Assembly: GCF_902497745.1 (NCBI RefSeq) | Contig: NZ_CABVHJ010000001.1 | Location: forward strand, 186,001-250,000 | DNA length: 64,000 bases | DNA from: Pseudomonas fluorescens | GTDB taxonomy: Bacteria > Pseudomonadota > Gammaproteobacteria > Pseudomonadales > Pseudomonadaceae | Direction: 5' to 3' | Part shown: in pieces, positions 28,558-37,014 of the stretch | Numbering within the stretch: position 1 is the first letter of the stretch | How the letters are laid out: each line of letters opens with the position of its first letter | Made by a program: the position numbers and the translations under genes | The notes under the pieces: generated by a model | Told to the model about the DNA's origin: nothing | The model's database searches: none | What the model saw: the letters and a program-made list of their open reading frames with translations, nothing else

Positions 28558-28932
28558 ATGCGCTTCAAACTCATCGCCGTCGCCGCCCTCGCCTTGCTGG
28601 CGAGCGGCTGCGCCACCCCGCCACCGCCAGAGCCGGGCAGCGCCGCGAGCAAAGTCGTGGCCATGGGCCCGCAGAAACACATCGTCGTCGGCGCCATGCG
28701 CGTCGCCCGCGAAAACGGCTTCATGACGGTCAACGTACAGTTGAGCAACACCCTCAACAGCAACAAGATTTTCTACTACCGCTTCGCCTGGCTCGGCGCG
28801 GAAGGTTTCCCGATTGCCGAAGAAGAAGTGTGGAAAAGCCAAATGATGTACGGCGCCCAGACCAACTTCATTCAGGGAATTGCCCCGACCCCGAAAGCCG
28901 TGGACTTCCGTCTGGAAATCAAGACGCCGTAA
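28558..28932 (+). CDS. YcfL-like lipoprotein (DUF1425)
   Basis: A 124-residue lipoprotein with lipobox LASGC. The mature part has the DUF1425 pattern: residues 60-90 VNVQLSNTLNSNKIFYYRF and the WLGAEGFPI block. In E. coli the homologue ycfL lies directly before lpoB, and the same order is seen here. Function is unknown. It is spaced 15 nt after the preceding lipoprotein gene and 36 nt before the next gene. Confidence 0.83.
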   Translation: MRFKLIAVAALALLASGCATPPPPEPGSAASKVVAMGPQKHIVVGAMRVARENGFMTVNVQLSNTLNSNKIFYYRFAWLGAEGFPIAEEEVWKSQMMYGAQTNFIQGIAPTPKAVDFRLEIKTP

Positions 28933-28968
28933 GCCTGTCACCCTATTCCTGTTTTAGAGAGCATTCCC

Positions 28969-29556
28969 ATGTTTGCACGCTTTTCCTGCATCGCCGTTAT
29001 CGCCCTGCTGGCCTCCGGTTGCGCCAACACTTCGCCGACCCTGGGCAGCAAGAACATCAGCTACGGCGACACCAAAGCGGTTGAAACCGTGACCAATGAA
29101 TTCGGTTCGACCGACCTGCAAATGATCGCCGAATCGATGACCCGCTCACTGGCCCAGTCCGGCATCCTGCAGGGTCGTCCGGTGGTTCAGGTCTACGACG
29201 TGAAAAACAAGACCAGCGAGTACATCGACACCCGCGAAATCACCACCAGCATCAAGACTCAGCTGATGAAGACCGGCGTTGCCCGTTTCGCCAGCGACAA
29301 CAACGCGATGCAAAGCCAGGTTGACCAGCTCAAGCTGCAAAACCAGAGCGGTCTGTACAAGAAGAGCACCGTGGCCAAGACCGGCAACATGGTTGCCGCC
29401 AAGTACCGCATCGAAGGCTCGATCAGCTCGATCGTCAAGCGCAGCAGCGACTACAAGGACGTCTTCTACAAATTCAGCCTGCAACTGATCGACGTTGAAA
29501 GCGGTCTGGCCGAGTGGATGGACGAAAAAGAGATCCGCAAAACCACGGAGCGTTAA
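28969..29556 (+). CDS. LpoB-like penicillin-binding-protein activator, lipoprotein
   Basis: A 195-residue outer-membrane lipoprotein, lipobox LASGC. The LpoB-type domain is recognised by STDLQMIAESMTRSL, the RPVVQVYDVKNKTSEYIDT strand and YRIEGSISSIVKR. In E. coli LpoB stimulates the glycosyltransferase of PBP1b. In P. aeruginosa PBP1b is activated by the unrelated LpoP, so the target of this protein is open. It forms one cluster with YcfL-like and COG3014 proteins and stops 3 nt before the next start. Confidence 0.8.
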   Translation: MFARFSCIAVIALLASGCANTSPTLGSKNISYGDTKAVETVTNEFGSTDLQMIAESMTRSLAQSGILQGRPVVQVYDVKNKTSEYIDTREITTSIKTQLMKTGVARFASDNNAMQSQVDQLKLQNQSGLYKKSTVAKTGNMVAAKYRIEGSISSIVKRSSDYKDVFYKFSLQLIDVESGLAEWMDEKEIRKTTER

Positions 29557-29559
29557 TTG

Positions 29560-30303
29560 ATGCGCGCATGGATTGGCATGATGGCTCTGGCTTGCGCGTT
29601 CAGCGTGCAGGCGGCCCCGAAAGTTGCGGTGACGGATCTGGCGTATCAGGAACGTGTGGAGCAATACATCCACATCGTTTCGGCCCAGAGCAATCATCGC
29701 GAGGGTTACTACAGCTCCAGTGGCTCGTCGAGCTACAACGAGATTGAAGCCACGACCAGCTACATCGAACAGACCGAGTTGCGTAAATTCACCGGCGACA
29801 TCAAGGGTGAAATTTTGCGTACCGGCATGTTCCAGCTGGTGCAGGGCACGCCGTACACCGCGTCGTCCAAGGGCGACGTCTTTGATGTGATCAAGCGGAT
29901 CAAGGCCGGCAATTTCAAAGGCGCCGACTATGTGTTGTTCGGCACCGTGTCGGACATCGACTTCACTCAGGACATCAACGAGCTGGCGCACACCGACAGC
30001 TATTCGGCGGTACTGGGCCTGACGCTGGTGGCGGATTTCAGCCTGATCAACACCAAGACCTTCGAGATCACCTCGGCCTTCACGGCGATGGGTGAAGCGC
30101 AGGACACCAAACTGGTGAACCATCGCGACATCAAGATCTCGCTGAACCGTCCTCGGGTGGTGCGTGACGTGTCGAAGGCGCTGGGTGAAGACGTGGCCGG
30201 GCAACTGAGCATGCAGCTTGGTGGCGGCGGTTACGAGCAGCCGCGTGAGGCGCCACAACGCAACAATCTGCCGCGTGATACTGCGCCGGTGATCTTGCGC
30301 TGA
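29560..30303 (+). CDS. Periplasmic LpoB/CsgG-like protein
   Basis: A 247-residue secreted protein with signal peptide ending AFSVQAA and no lipobox. The body has the alpha/beta pattern shared by CsgG, FlgT and LpoB: KVAVTDLAYQ as the first strand, TGDIKGEILRTGMFQLVQG, and the family DYVLFGTVSDIDF. The last 30 residues are low-complexity and Gly/Pro/Gln-rich. The ATG at 29560 was chosen over an adjoining TTG. It is the last gene of the envelope cluster and ends before a terminator. Its specific role is unknown. Confidence 0.65.
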   Translation: MRAWIGMMALACAFSVQAAPKVAVTDLAYQERVEQYIHIVSAQSNHREGYYSSSGSSSYNEIEATTSYIEQTELRKFTGDIKGEILRTGMFQLVQGTPYTASSKGDVFDVIKRIKAGNFKGADYVLFGTVSDIDFTQDINELAHTDSYSAVLGLTLVADFSLINTKTFEITSAFTAMGEAQDTKLVNHRDIKISLNRPRVVRDVSKALGEDVAGQLSMQLGGGGYEQPREAPQRNNLPRDTAPVILR

Positions 30304-30339
30304 TGACTGGCTCCGGAACGCTCCGCGTTCCAGCCACAA

Positions 30340-30371
30340 AAAAGGCGACCCGCAAAGGTCGCCTTTTTTTG
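30340..30371. terminator. Terminator of the envelope lipoprotein cluster
   Basis: AAAGGCGACC and GGTCGCCTTT form a hairpin with A- and T-runs, 37 nt after the stop; lysE ends 13 nt beyond on the other strand, so it may serve both. Confidence 0.85.
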
Positions 30372-30383
30372 TGTCCGCGATGT

Positions 30384-31016
30384 TTATGCAGCCGCTTTGC
30401 GCAACGTTGCCATAAACGCCGCCGCGCCGATGAACAGCCCGGCAAACGTGCGGTTCATGCGCTTCTGCTGCTGCGGTGTGCGCAACAGACGCAACACCTT
30501 CGACGCAAGACCGGTGTAGCCCGCCATGACGATCAGGTCGACACAAACCATGGTCACGCCGATCACCACGTACTGAATCAACAGCGGTGCATGCGGGTTG
30601 ATGAACTGCGGCAGCACCGCCAGCATGAACACCAAGGCCTTGGGGTTGCTGATGTTCACCAGAAAGCCACGGAACACCAGCGCCAGCGGCTTGCCGATCG
30701 GCCGCACCGCCGCGTCATCGCTCATATCCATGGGCAGCGCGCGCCATTGCTTGATGGCCAGATACACGAGGTAAGCCACACCGAACCACTTGATCGCGTG
30801 GAAGGCCGTGGCCGAAGCGGTGAGGATCGCGCCAACACCGGCGCCGACAATTGCGATCTGCACGGCAAGGCCGATTTGCAGGCCGAGGGCGTTCCAGTAA
30901 CCGCGCCAGAAACCGTATTGCAGACCGCTGGACATCGACGCAATGGCGCCGGCACCCGGGGACAGACTGATCACCCAGCAGGCGGCAAAAAACGCCAGCC
31001 ATGTTTGAAGCTCCAT
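30384..31016 (-). CDS. LysE/RhtB-family amino acid exporter
   Basis: A 210-residue inner-membrane exporter with six hydrophobic segments. The family opening LAFFAACWVISLSPGAGAIA and the NPKALVFMLAVLPQF segment identify it. Members export lysine, homoserine, threonine or similar amino acids; the substrate is not predictable. It is monocistronic, convergent with the lipoprotein cluster, with a REP-containing spacer on its 5' side. Confidence 0.87.
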   Translation of the reverse strand: MELQTWLAFFAACWVISLSPGAGAIASMSSGLQYGFWRGYWNALGLQIGLAVQIAIVGAGVGAILTASATAFHAIKWFGVAYLVYLAIKQWRALPMDMSDDAAVRPIGKPLALVFRGFLVNISNPKALVFMLAVLPQFINPHAPLLIQYVVIGVTMVCVDLIVMAGYTGLASKVLRLLRTPQQQKRMNRTFAGLFIGAAAFMATLRKAAA

Positions 31017-31119
31017 CGCACACCTCGACTCATGCTCGTGACAAATGCCTAAGCTAATGCGGGTTTGAATGGATGACTACCAATTTTTGCTGAATGTTGC
31101 AGGTGCTGCTGAGGGCCCC

Positions 31120-31198
31120 TTCGCGAGCAAGCTCGCTCCCACAGTAGACCGCGATCAAATGTGGGAGCGAGCCTGCTCCGGGCGGCGTTCCGACGAAG
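31120..31198. repeat. REP unit plus hybrid REP
   Basis: The left unit (31120-31144) is a standard REP. The right half begins as REP (TGTGGGAGCGAGCCTGCTC, 31160-31178) but then changes to GGGCGGCGTTCCGACGAAGG, the tail of the other repeat family seen at 17558-17579. Confidence 0.8.
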
Positions 31199-31222
31199 GC
31201 GTCAGAACAGACGCCGCAGAAT

Positions 31223-31804
31223 TTATTTCTCGAAACCGCTCGACGGAAACACATCCGTACCGCGCCAACGCCGCACCGAGCGCTGGAAAAACAAGCTGTT
31301 CGGCACCTGCACCATCGCGCTGCCAGTCCCCAGCTCTTCAGCCTCGATCAACGTGGTGTAGAGCAGGTTGATCGCCACCACCCGGCCCTTCACCCCAGGC
31401 TTGTCCGTGGTGTCGACCAACTCAACGATATCGCCCAGCCGAAACGGCCCGACCGTGAAGATCAAAATCGCGCAGAGCAGATTCGACAGCACACTCCACA
31501 TCGCGAAGAACGCGACCGCCGCCACCGCGACGAACCCCGACAGCGCCGTCCACAAAACAGTGGCCGACACGCCGAGGCGTTCCAATACGAAGATCAGCGC
31601 ACTGCCCATGATCAGCCAGCGCAACACGCCACGCAGCGGCATCAGCAACTGCGGCGGGAACGGATAGCGCTCGCCCAACCGGGTCAGGCCTTTGGCAACG
31701 AAGCGCTGGGTAAGGTAACCGGCCAGCAGGATCAGCAGAATCTGCACCGTAAACCAGATCGGCTCGACCCACACCGCCGGCAACGGCAGCTTGAACGCTT
31801 CCAT
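31223..31804 (-). CDS. Small MscS-family mechanosensitive channel
   Basis: A 193-residue inner-membrane protein with four hydrophobic segments and a beta domain (DIVELVDTTDKPGVKGRV-like, MVQVPNSLFF). The pore helix region is FVAVAAVAFFAMWSVLSN, matching MscS TM3. It is much shorter than MscS (286 residues) because the C-terminal alpha/beta cage is missing. The start at 31804 overlaps the ABC-F stop (ATGA), so the two genes are coupled. Osmotic gating is inferred from the family. Confidence 0.8.
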   Translation of the reverse strand: MEAFKLPLPAVWVEPIWFTVQILLILLAGYLTQRFVAKGLTRLGERYPFPPQLLMPLRGVLRWLIMGSALIFVLERLGVSATVLWTALSGFVAVAAVAFFAMWSVLSNLLCAILIFTVGPFRLGDIVELVDTTDKPGVKGRVVAINLLYTTLIEAEELGTGSAMVQVPNSLFFQRSVRRWRGTDVFPSSGFEK

Positions 31805-33714
31805 CAGGACAGCGCCTCCAGCTCCGCCTGCATGCTTTCCAGCACCTCGAGGGCTTCCATCCACGCTTCTTCCAGCTCGCCTTCGCGAACCTTCAGTTTG
31901 GCCTGTTCGGCGAGCAGATCACGCAGCTCGTTCTTGCGCGCGGGCTCGTAGATGTCGCTGTCGCCGAGGCTGGCATCGACCTTGGCGAGTTTCTCGTGGA
32001 GCTTGCCCAGTTCGGCTTCGAGCTTGTCAGCTTCACGCTTGTGCGGGGCCAGTTGCTGACGCAACGCCGCAGCGGCCTGACGCTGGGCCTTCTTGTCGGT
32101 CTTGTCCGGGTTGACCGGGGTGTTGCTGACTGGCGCGTTGCGCTGGCGGTATTCCACCAGCCAGCGTGCGTAGTCTTCGAGGTCGCCATCGAACTCTTCG
32201 ACCTTGCCATCAGCGACCAGGTAGAAATTGTCGGTGGTGCTCTTGAGCAAATGCCGATCGTGAGAAACCACCAGTACCGCGCCGCTGAATTCCTGCAGCG
32301 CCATGGTCAGCGCCAGGCGCATTTCCAGATCGAGGTGGTTGGTCGGTTCGTCGAGCAGCAACAGGTTCGGGCGTTCCCAGGCGATCAACGCCAGGGCCAG
32401 ACGCGCTTTTTCGCCCCCGGAGAAATTCAGCACTGGCTCGTCGATGCGCGCACCACGGAAGTCGAAACCGCCGAGGAAGTCGCGCAGGGTCTGCTCGCGT
32501 TCGGTCGGCGCCAGACGCTGCAAATGCAGCAACGGGCTGGCCTTGGCGTCCAGCGAATCGAGCTGATGCTGAGCGAAGTACCCGACCACGGTGTTCTCGC
32601 CACGGGTCAGGCGCCCGGCGAGCGGTGACAGCTCGCCGGCGAGGTTCTTGATCAGGGTCGACTTACCGGCGCCGTTCGGACCCAGCAGGCCGATCCGCGC
32701 GCCCGGTGTCAGTTGCAGCTTGACCTTCTCCAGAATGGTTTTGTCGCCATAACCCAGACGCGCATCCGACAGATCGATCAGCGGGCTGGAGATCTTGGTC
32801 GATTCGCGGAAGACGAAATCGAACGGCGAATCAACGTGGGCCGCCGACAGCTCCTCCATCCGCTCCAGTGCCTTGATCCGGCTCTGCGCCTGACGGGCCT
32901 TGGTCGCTTGCGCCTTGAAGCGGGCGATGTAGCTTTCCATGTGCGCACGTTGCGCCTGCTGCTTCTCGTAGGCCTGTTGCTGCTGGGCCAGACGCTCGGC
33001 ACGAGCACGTTCGAACGCGGTATAGCCGCCGCGATACAAAGTGATCTTGCGCTGATCGACATGCGCGACGTGATCGACGACTTCGTCGAGGAAATCGCGG
33101 TCGTGGGAAATCAGCAGCAAGGTGCCCGGGTAGCTTTTCAGCCACTCTTCGAGCCAGATGATCGCGTCGAGGTCCAAGTGGTTGGTCGGTTCGTCGAGCA
33201 ACAACAAGTCCGACGGGCACATCAATGCCTGCGCCAGATTCAGACGCATCCGCCAGCCACCGGAGAAATCTCCTACCTGGCGATCCATCTGCTCGTTGGT
33301 GAAACCGAGACCGGCCAGCAGCTTGCGCGCTCGCGCATCGGCGGTGTAGCCGTCGGCGCTGTCGAGTTCGGCGTGCAGACGAGCCTGAGCGGCACCGTCA
33401 TGCGCCGCTTCGGCGGCGGCGAGGTCACGTTGCACCTCGCGTAGACGCAGGTCGCCATCGAGCACATAGTCGACGGCAAGCCGCTCGAGCGTCTCGATCT
33501 CCTGGCGCATGTGAGCGATGCGCCAGTCGGCCGGCAAGTAGCAGTCACCCGAATCCGGGTGCAGCTCACCCCGAATCAAGGCGAACAGGCTGGATTTGCC
33601 GGCGCCGTTGGCACCGATGAGGCCGGCTTTGTGGCCGGCGTGCAGGGTCAGCTCGGCGTCTTCTAGCAGACGTTGCGGGCCACGCTGTAAAGTCAGGTTC
33701 TGAAGTCGGATCAT
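31804..33714 (-). CDS. yheS: ABC-F ribosome-associated ATPase, YheS type
   Basis: A 636-residue soluble protein with two ABC ATPase domains and no membrane part. The first Walker A is GANGAGKSS with signature FSGGWRMRLN; the second is GPNGAGKST with NFSGGEKARLALAL. Both Walker B motifs read LLLDEPTNHLD. A linker rich in charged residues (around 245-285) and a coiled C-terminus follow. YheS-type proteins bind the ribosome E site and relieve stalling. It is followed by the overlapping MscS-like gene. Confidence 0.92.
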   Translation of the reverse strand: MIRLQNLTLQRGPQRLLEDAELTLHAGHKAGLIGANGAGKSSLFALIRGELHPDSGDCYLPADWRIAHMRQEIETLERLAVDYVLDGDLRLREVQRDLAAAEAAHDGAAQARLHAELDSADGYTADARARKLLAGLGFTNEQMDRQVGDFSGGWRMRLNLAQALMCPSDLLLLDEPTNHLDLDAIIWLEEWLKSYPGTLLLISHDRDFLDEVVDHVAHVDQRKITLYRGGYTAFERARAERLAQQQQAYEKQQAQRAHMESYIARFKAQATKARQAQSRIKALERMEELSAAHVDSPFDFVFRESTKISSPLIDLSDARLGYGDKTILEKVKLQLTPGARIGLLGPNGAGKSTLIKNLAGELSPLAGRLTRGENTVVGYFAQHQLDSLDAKASPLLHLQRLAPTEREQTLRDFLGGFDFRGARIDEPVLNFSGGEKARLALALIAWERPNLLLLDEPTNHLDLEMRLALTMALQEFSGAVLVVSHDRHLLKSTTDNFYLVADGKVEEFDGDLEDYARWLVEYRQRNAPVSNTPVNPDKTDKKAQRQAAAALRQQLAPHKREADKLEAELGKLHEKLAKVDASLGDSDIYEPARKNELRDLLAEQAKLKVREGELEEAWMEALEVLESMQAELEALS

Positions 33715-33764
33715 AATGGCGGCGGAGTCTACCAGCTTCGCTCACAACTGGCGCGAGTAGCACG

Positions 33765-34226
33765 ATGTCCTCTGACCTGTGGAGCTTTTCCCTTGCCACC
33801 TACGCCCGCCCGGGTGTGGAAGATGCCTGTCTGCAACTGCAAACGGCGGGTGCCAATGTGTGCCTGTTGTTGTGCGGTTTATGGCTGGAACAACGCGGGG
33901 TGACCTGCGATGAACAACGCATTGGCGTGCTTCAGGCGTTGACCGAGCCGTGGGATATCGAAGTGGTGCAACCGCTGCGAACACTGCGCATGCAATGGAA
34001 AGCGCGTGCGCTGGATGACGCGGTATTGAACGGCATGCGCGAGCAGCTCAAATCACTCGAGCTGGAAGCTGAGCGAGCGCTGCTGTCACGGCTTGAAGGT
34101 GTGGCACAGGAGTGGACGCGAAACGACGCAGGTTCGATGACCTGGCTTGAAGGATTGGCCGGCATAGCGGCCAACCCGAACCGCGACGCGCTGCAAGTTC
34201 TGCGCGTCGCGGCTACCGGCACTTAG
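33765..34226 (+). CDS. Conserved protein, TIGR02444 family
   Basis: A 153-residue protein of unknown function. It opens LWSFSLATYARPGVEDACLQ and has CLLLCGLWLEQRG, the TIGR02444 pattern found in many Pseudomonas genomes between an ABC-F gene and algP. It is helical and Leu-rich with no signal peptide. Its stop overlaps the end of convergent algP by 4 nt. Confidence 0.82.
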   Translation: MSSDLWSFSLATYARPGVEDACLQLQTAGANVCLLLCGLWLEQRGVTCDEQRIGVLQALTEPWDIEVVQPLRTLRMQWKARALDDAVLNGMREQLKSLELEAERALLSRLEGVAQEWTRNDAGSMTWLEGLAGIAANPNRDALQVLRVAATGT

Positions 34227-35455
34227 GAAGCGCTGGTTGGGTTGTTGCTGACGCTCGACGCAGCGGCTGGCGATGGCGCAGTCGAAGGGGTCGAGGTAGT
34301 AGCGGCTGGAGCAGGTGCCGATGGCGCAGCCGACGCTGCCGGTGCGGCAGGCTTAGTGGCAGGCGCAGTAGCCGGTTTAACGGCAGCTGGTTTGGCAGCA
34401 GCTGGCTTTTTAACGGCTGGTTTTGCGGCAGCTTTGGCAGCTGGCTTGGCGGCTGGTTTTGCAGCAACAGGCTTGGCAGCAGCAGTCGATGGTTTGGCAG
34501 CAGCGGCCGGTTTAGCGGCTGGCTTGGCTGCCGGTTTGGCGGCGGCATTCACGGCTGGTTTGGCAGCAGCTTTAGCTGGTGCTTTTGCAGCAGGTTTGGC
34601 GGCAGCTGGTTTAGCGGCAGTCTTGGCAGCTGGTTTTGCAGCAGCAGTTTTAGCAGCAGGTTTTGCGGCAGCTTTGGCAGCAGGTTTAGCGGCCGGTTTG
34701 GCTGCGGCGGTTTTCGCTGGAGCAGCTTTTGCAGCAGCTGGTTTGGCGGCTGGTTTAGCAGCGGCGGCACGGGTAGCCGGCTTGGCAGCGGCAGTACGCG
34801 CAGCAGGTTTTGCCGCCGTGGTTTTAGCCGCTGGTTTTGCAGCGCTCGCCGCAGCCGGTTTTTTCGCCGCAGGTTTTGCGGCCGCTTTGGCAGCTGGTTT
34901 TGCAGCAGCTTTCACCAGTGCTTTTGCAGCAGGCTTGGCGGTCGTTTTAGCAACAGCTTTTGCAGCAGGTTTGGCCGCTGCAGTTTTTGCTGGAGCCTTG
35001 GCTGCAGCAGGTTTGGCAGCGGCTTTTTTCGCCGGTGCCGCCGCTGGTTTGGCTGCGCGGGTCGACAACACTTTGCCCACGGCTTCTTGAACGCGGCCCA
35101 CACCCTGCGCCAGCTTCAGGCTTTCCTGAGCATCGCGCTTGAGTTGCAGAATGTAGCTGCGAGTGTCGGACTGACGATCCTTCAAGGCATCGAGCAGGTC
35201 TTCCAATTCTTTCACGGCACCTTTGGCTTTGGTCTGTGCCTTGGCTTTGCCGGCGGCAGCTGCGTCCTGCAATTTGGTGCGGGACTTGTGCAGTTTTTCT
35301 TGCGCCTTGCCGCGTTGCTTTTCCAGTTTGGCGAGCAGTTTTTCAGCATCAGCCAAGGCTTGGGAGCAAGCGTTTTCCAGATGCTCGAGCAGGCTGCCCG
35401 AGAGTTGTTGGAGTAAGTGCAACGGAGTATTTACAGGCTTCTTGGTGGCCGACAT
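34223..35455 (-). CDS. algP: AlgP, histone H1-like protein with KPAA repeats
   Basis: A 410-residue basic protein. Residues 1-130 are a helical, mostly coiled-coil head (LLQQLSGSLLEHLENACSQ, YILQLKRDAQESLKLAQGVG). From about 133 to 385 the chain is built of KPAA/KAAA units, like eukaryotic H1 tails, then ends in a Pro/Ala/Ser tail. In P. aeruginosa AlgP (AlgR3) binds DNA and affects alginate gene expression. It is next to an FKBP gene and algQ, as in that species. The repeat makes copy-number slippage likely. Confidence 0.93.
   Translation of the reverse strand: MSATKKPVNTPLHLLQQLSGSLLEHLENACSQALADAEKLLAKLEKQRGKAQEKLHKSRTKLQDAAAAGKAKAQTKAKGAVKELEDLLDALKDRQSDTRSYILQLKRDAQESLKLAQGVGRVQEAVGKVLSTRAAKPAAAPAKKAAAKPAAAKAPAKTAAAKPAAKAVAKTTAKPAAKALVKAAAKPAAKAAAKPAAKKPAAASAAKPAAKTTAAKPAARTAAAKPATRAAAAKPAAKPAAAKAAPAKTAAAKPAAKPAAKAAAKPAAKTAAAKPAAKTAAKPAAAKPAAKAPAKAAAKPAVNAAAKPAAKPAAKPAAAAKPSTAAAKPVAAKPAAKPAAKAAAKPAVKKPAAAKPAAVKPATAPATKPAAPAASAAPSAPAPAATTSTPSTAPSPAAASSVSNNPTSAS
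34330..35055. repeat. KPAA-coding repeat tract of algP
   Basis: Dozens of imperfect 9-15-bp units of the form GCAGC(T/A)GGTTT(A/T)GC on the plus strand, encoding KPAA/AKPA on the minus strand. It is prone to misassembly and to in-frame length change. Confidence 0.9.
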
Positions 35456-35647
35456 GGTTTACCTCCTGGCTGACGTGAGTGCGGCTCATACTAGACCTCT
35501 GCAGTTACCGCCGCTAGGGCATCTTGACAGTATCGATTGCGTTGCGTTGCACCGAATCGAAAATGTTCTGCGTGAAGGCAAAAGCAGTTCACCGTTGCCG
35601 ACGTTCGCGCTGGCATAATTCACCGCATCTCAGGACGGAGTGTGCCC

Positions 35648-36313
35648 ATGTCGCGCTACTTTTTTTTATCCCTCTACATGCTTGTTTCGGCCGCTCACGC
35701 TGACGAAAAAACCACCGCGAACGATGCTCACGATCTGGCCTACAGCCTCGGCGCCAGCCTCGGTGAACGGCTGCGTCAGGAAGTCCCGCAACTGCAGATT
35801 CAGGCGCTGGTCGATGGCTTGCAGCAAGCCTATCAAGGCAAGCCGCTGGCGCTGAGCGAAGCACGTATCGAACAGATTCTGGCCGATCATGAAGCGCAAA
35901 ATGCCGAACACTCTGCACAGCCATCCAGCGATGCGGCGATGGAAAACGAGCAACGTTTTCTCACCGCTGAAAAAGCCAGACCGGGCGTGAAGGAACTGGC
36001 CGATGGCATCCTGCTCACCGAGCTGACACCTGGCACGGGGACCAAGGCCGGTCCCGATGGAAAAGTGCAGGTGCTGTATGTCGGGCGACTACCCGACGGC
36101 ACAGTGTTCGACCAGAACACTCAGCCGCAATGGTTCAATCTCGACAGCGTGATTGCCGGTTGGCGCACCGCGCTACAGAACATGCCAGTGGGTGCGAAAT
36201 GGCGACTGGTGATTCCATCCGATCAGGCCTATGGCGCCGACGGTGCCGGCGACCTTATCGTACCGTTCACACCCCTGGTATTTGAAGTGGAATTGCGCGG
36301 CGCGACGAGTTGA
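35648..36313 (+). CDS. FKBP-type peptidyl-prolyl isomerase, exported
   Basis: A 221-residue periplasmic folding factor with signal peptide MSRYFFLSLYMLVSAAHA. It has an N-terminal FKBP dimerisation domain (residues 27-105: AYSLGASLGERL, QALVDGLQQAYQGK) and a C-terminal FKBP domain with VLYVGRLPDGTVFDQN, SVIAGWRTALQNMPVGAKW and IPSDQAYG. Build and length resemble FkpA/Mip. The ATG at 35648 has GGAG at proper distance; a GTG two codons before is unneeded. It is divergent from algP and convergent with algQ. Confidence 0.9.
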   Translation: MSRYFFLSLYMLVSAAHADEKTTANDAHDLAYSLGASLGERLRQEVPQLQIQALVDGLQQAYQGKPLALSEARIEQILADHEAQNAEHSAQPSSDAAMENEQRFLTAEKARPGVKELADGILLTELTPGTGTKAGPDGKVQVLYVGRLPDGTVFDQNTQPQWFNLDSVIAGWRTALQNMPVGAKWRLVIPSDQAYGADGAGDLIVPFTPLVFEVELRGATS

Positions 36314-36322
36314 GCAGGCAAT

Positions 36323-36357
36323 AAAAAACGGTGCGCTTTCGGGCGCACCGTTTTTTT
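36323..36357. terminator. Bidirectional terminator between FKBP gene and algQ
   Basis: CGGTGCGC-TTTCGG-GCGCACCG with A- and T-runs on both sides, 10 nt after one stop and 16 nt before the other. Confidence 0.85.
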
Positions 36358-36372
36358 GTTCAGGGTTCGGGA

Positions 36373-36831
36373 TCAGGCCTGAACCGGATCTTCCGCCTTG
36401 TGGGCTGTATGCAGCACTTCAATCAGGCAGTCTTCGAGTTCGAAGCGCTCGTGCAGCAAACCACCGAGCTCCTTGAATTTCTCGGCCACGCATTTGCCTT
36501 CATCGCAAAGGTCATTGAACGCGAGCAGCTTCTCGGTGATGACGTCGATGCGCGGATAGATCGTCTCGGCGAGTTCAAGACCGCGTTTGTCGTTGAACGC
36601 CTTGGCTTCGCCAGTCAGCTGTTCGTAGATTTCGAAGTGCCCGGCCGACACGTAATCGACCAGCACGCCGCAGAATTCCTGCAAAGGCTTGCGGCTCTCG
36701 GACAGCGAATCAGGCTCCGCGCCGAGCTTGTCGTAAGCACCGATCAGATCTTCACGCTCCTGCAACCAGCGGTCGATCAGCAGATGAACTCCACCCCAGC
36801 GTTCCTGAGCATTCTGACAACTTTCGAGCAT
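36373..36831 (-). CDS. algQ: AlgQ, Rsd-family anti-sigma-70 regulator
   Basis: A 152-residue helical protein that binds region 4 of the housekeeping sigma factor and frees RNA polymerase for other sigmas; in P. aeruginosa it affects alginate, siderophores and virulence. The sequence follows Alg[41 protein letters not shown] and a C-terminal [16 protein letters not shown]. The start at 36831 agrees with the family; an ATG at 36858 adds nine residues not found in relatives and lies over the GAGAG ribosome site. Confidence 0.94.
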   Translation of the reverse strand: MLESCQNAQERWGGVHLLIDRWLQEREDLIGAYDKLGAEPDSLSESRKPLQEFCGVLVDYVSAGHFEIYEQLTGEAKAFNDKRGLELAETIYPRIDVITEKLLAFNDLCDEGKCVAEKFKELGGLLHERFELEDCLIEVLHTAHKAEDPVQA

Positions 36832-37014
36832 GGCGATCTCTCTTCCCTTGTGGGTCATGCTGCTCTACACCCGCGCCCCTCTTTTGATTTTGACCAGGGG
36901 GTCGGCCGGGCAGAGCGTCATCGAGCAACATAAATCCAATGACACGTGCGGGCCAGATTATGCCCGCACGCCTATGGCTTCAAGGTACGCAGGAGATAAA
37001 GTTCATACAAGTGT

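Noticed and set aside
30304..30336. GGAACGCTCCGCGTTCC hairpin after the lipoprotein cluster as a separate terminator
   Set aside because: It lacks a U-run and lies just before a much better terminator at 30340-30371; it was left as part of the spacer.
34242..35090. A 282-codon Ala/Gly-rich frame opposite algP
   Set aside because: It is the complement of the KPAA repeat tract and has no independent start signal or domain.
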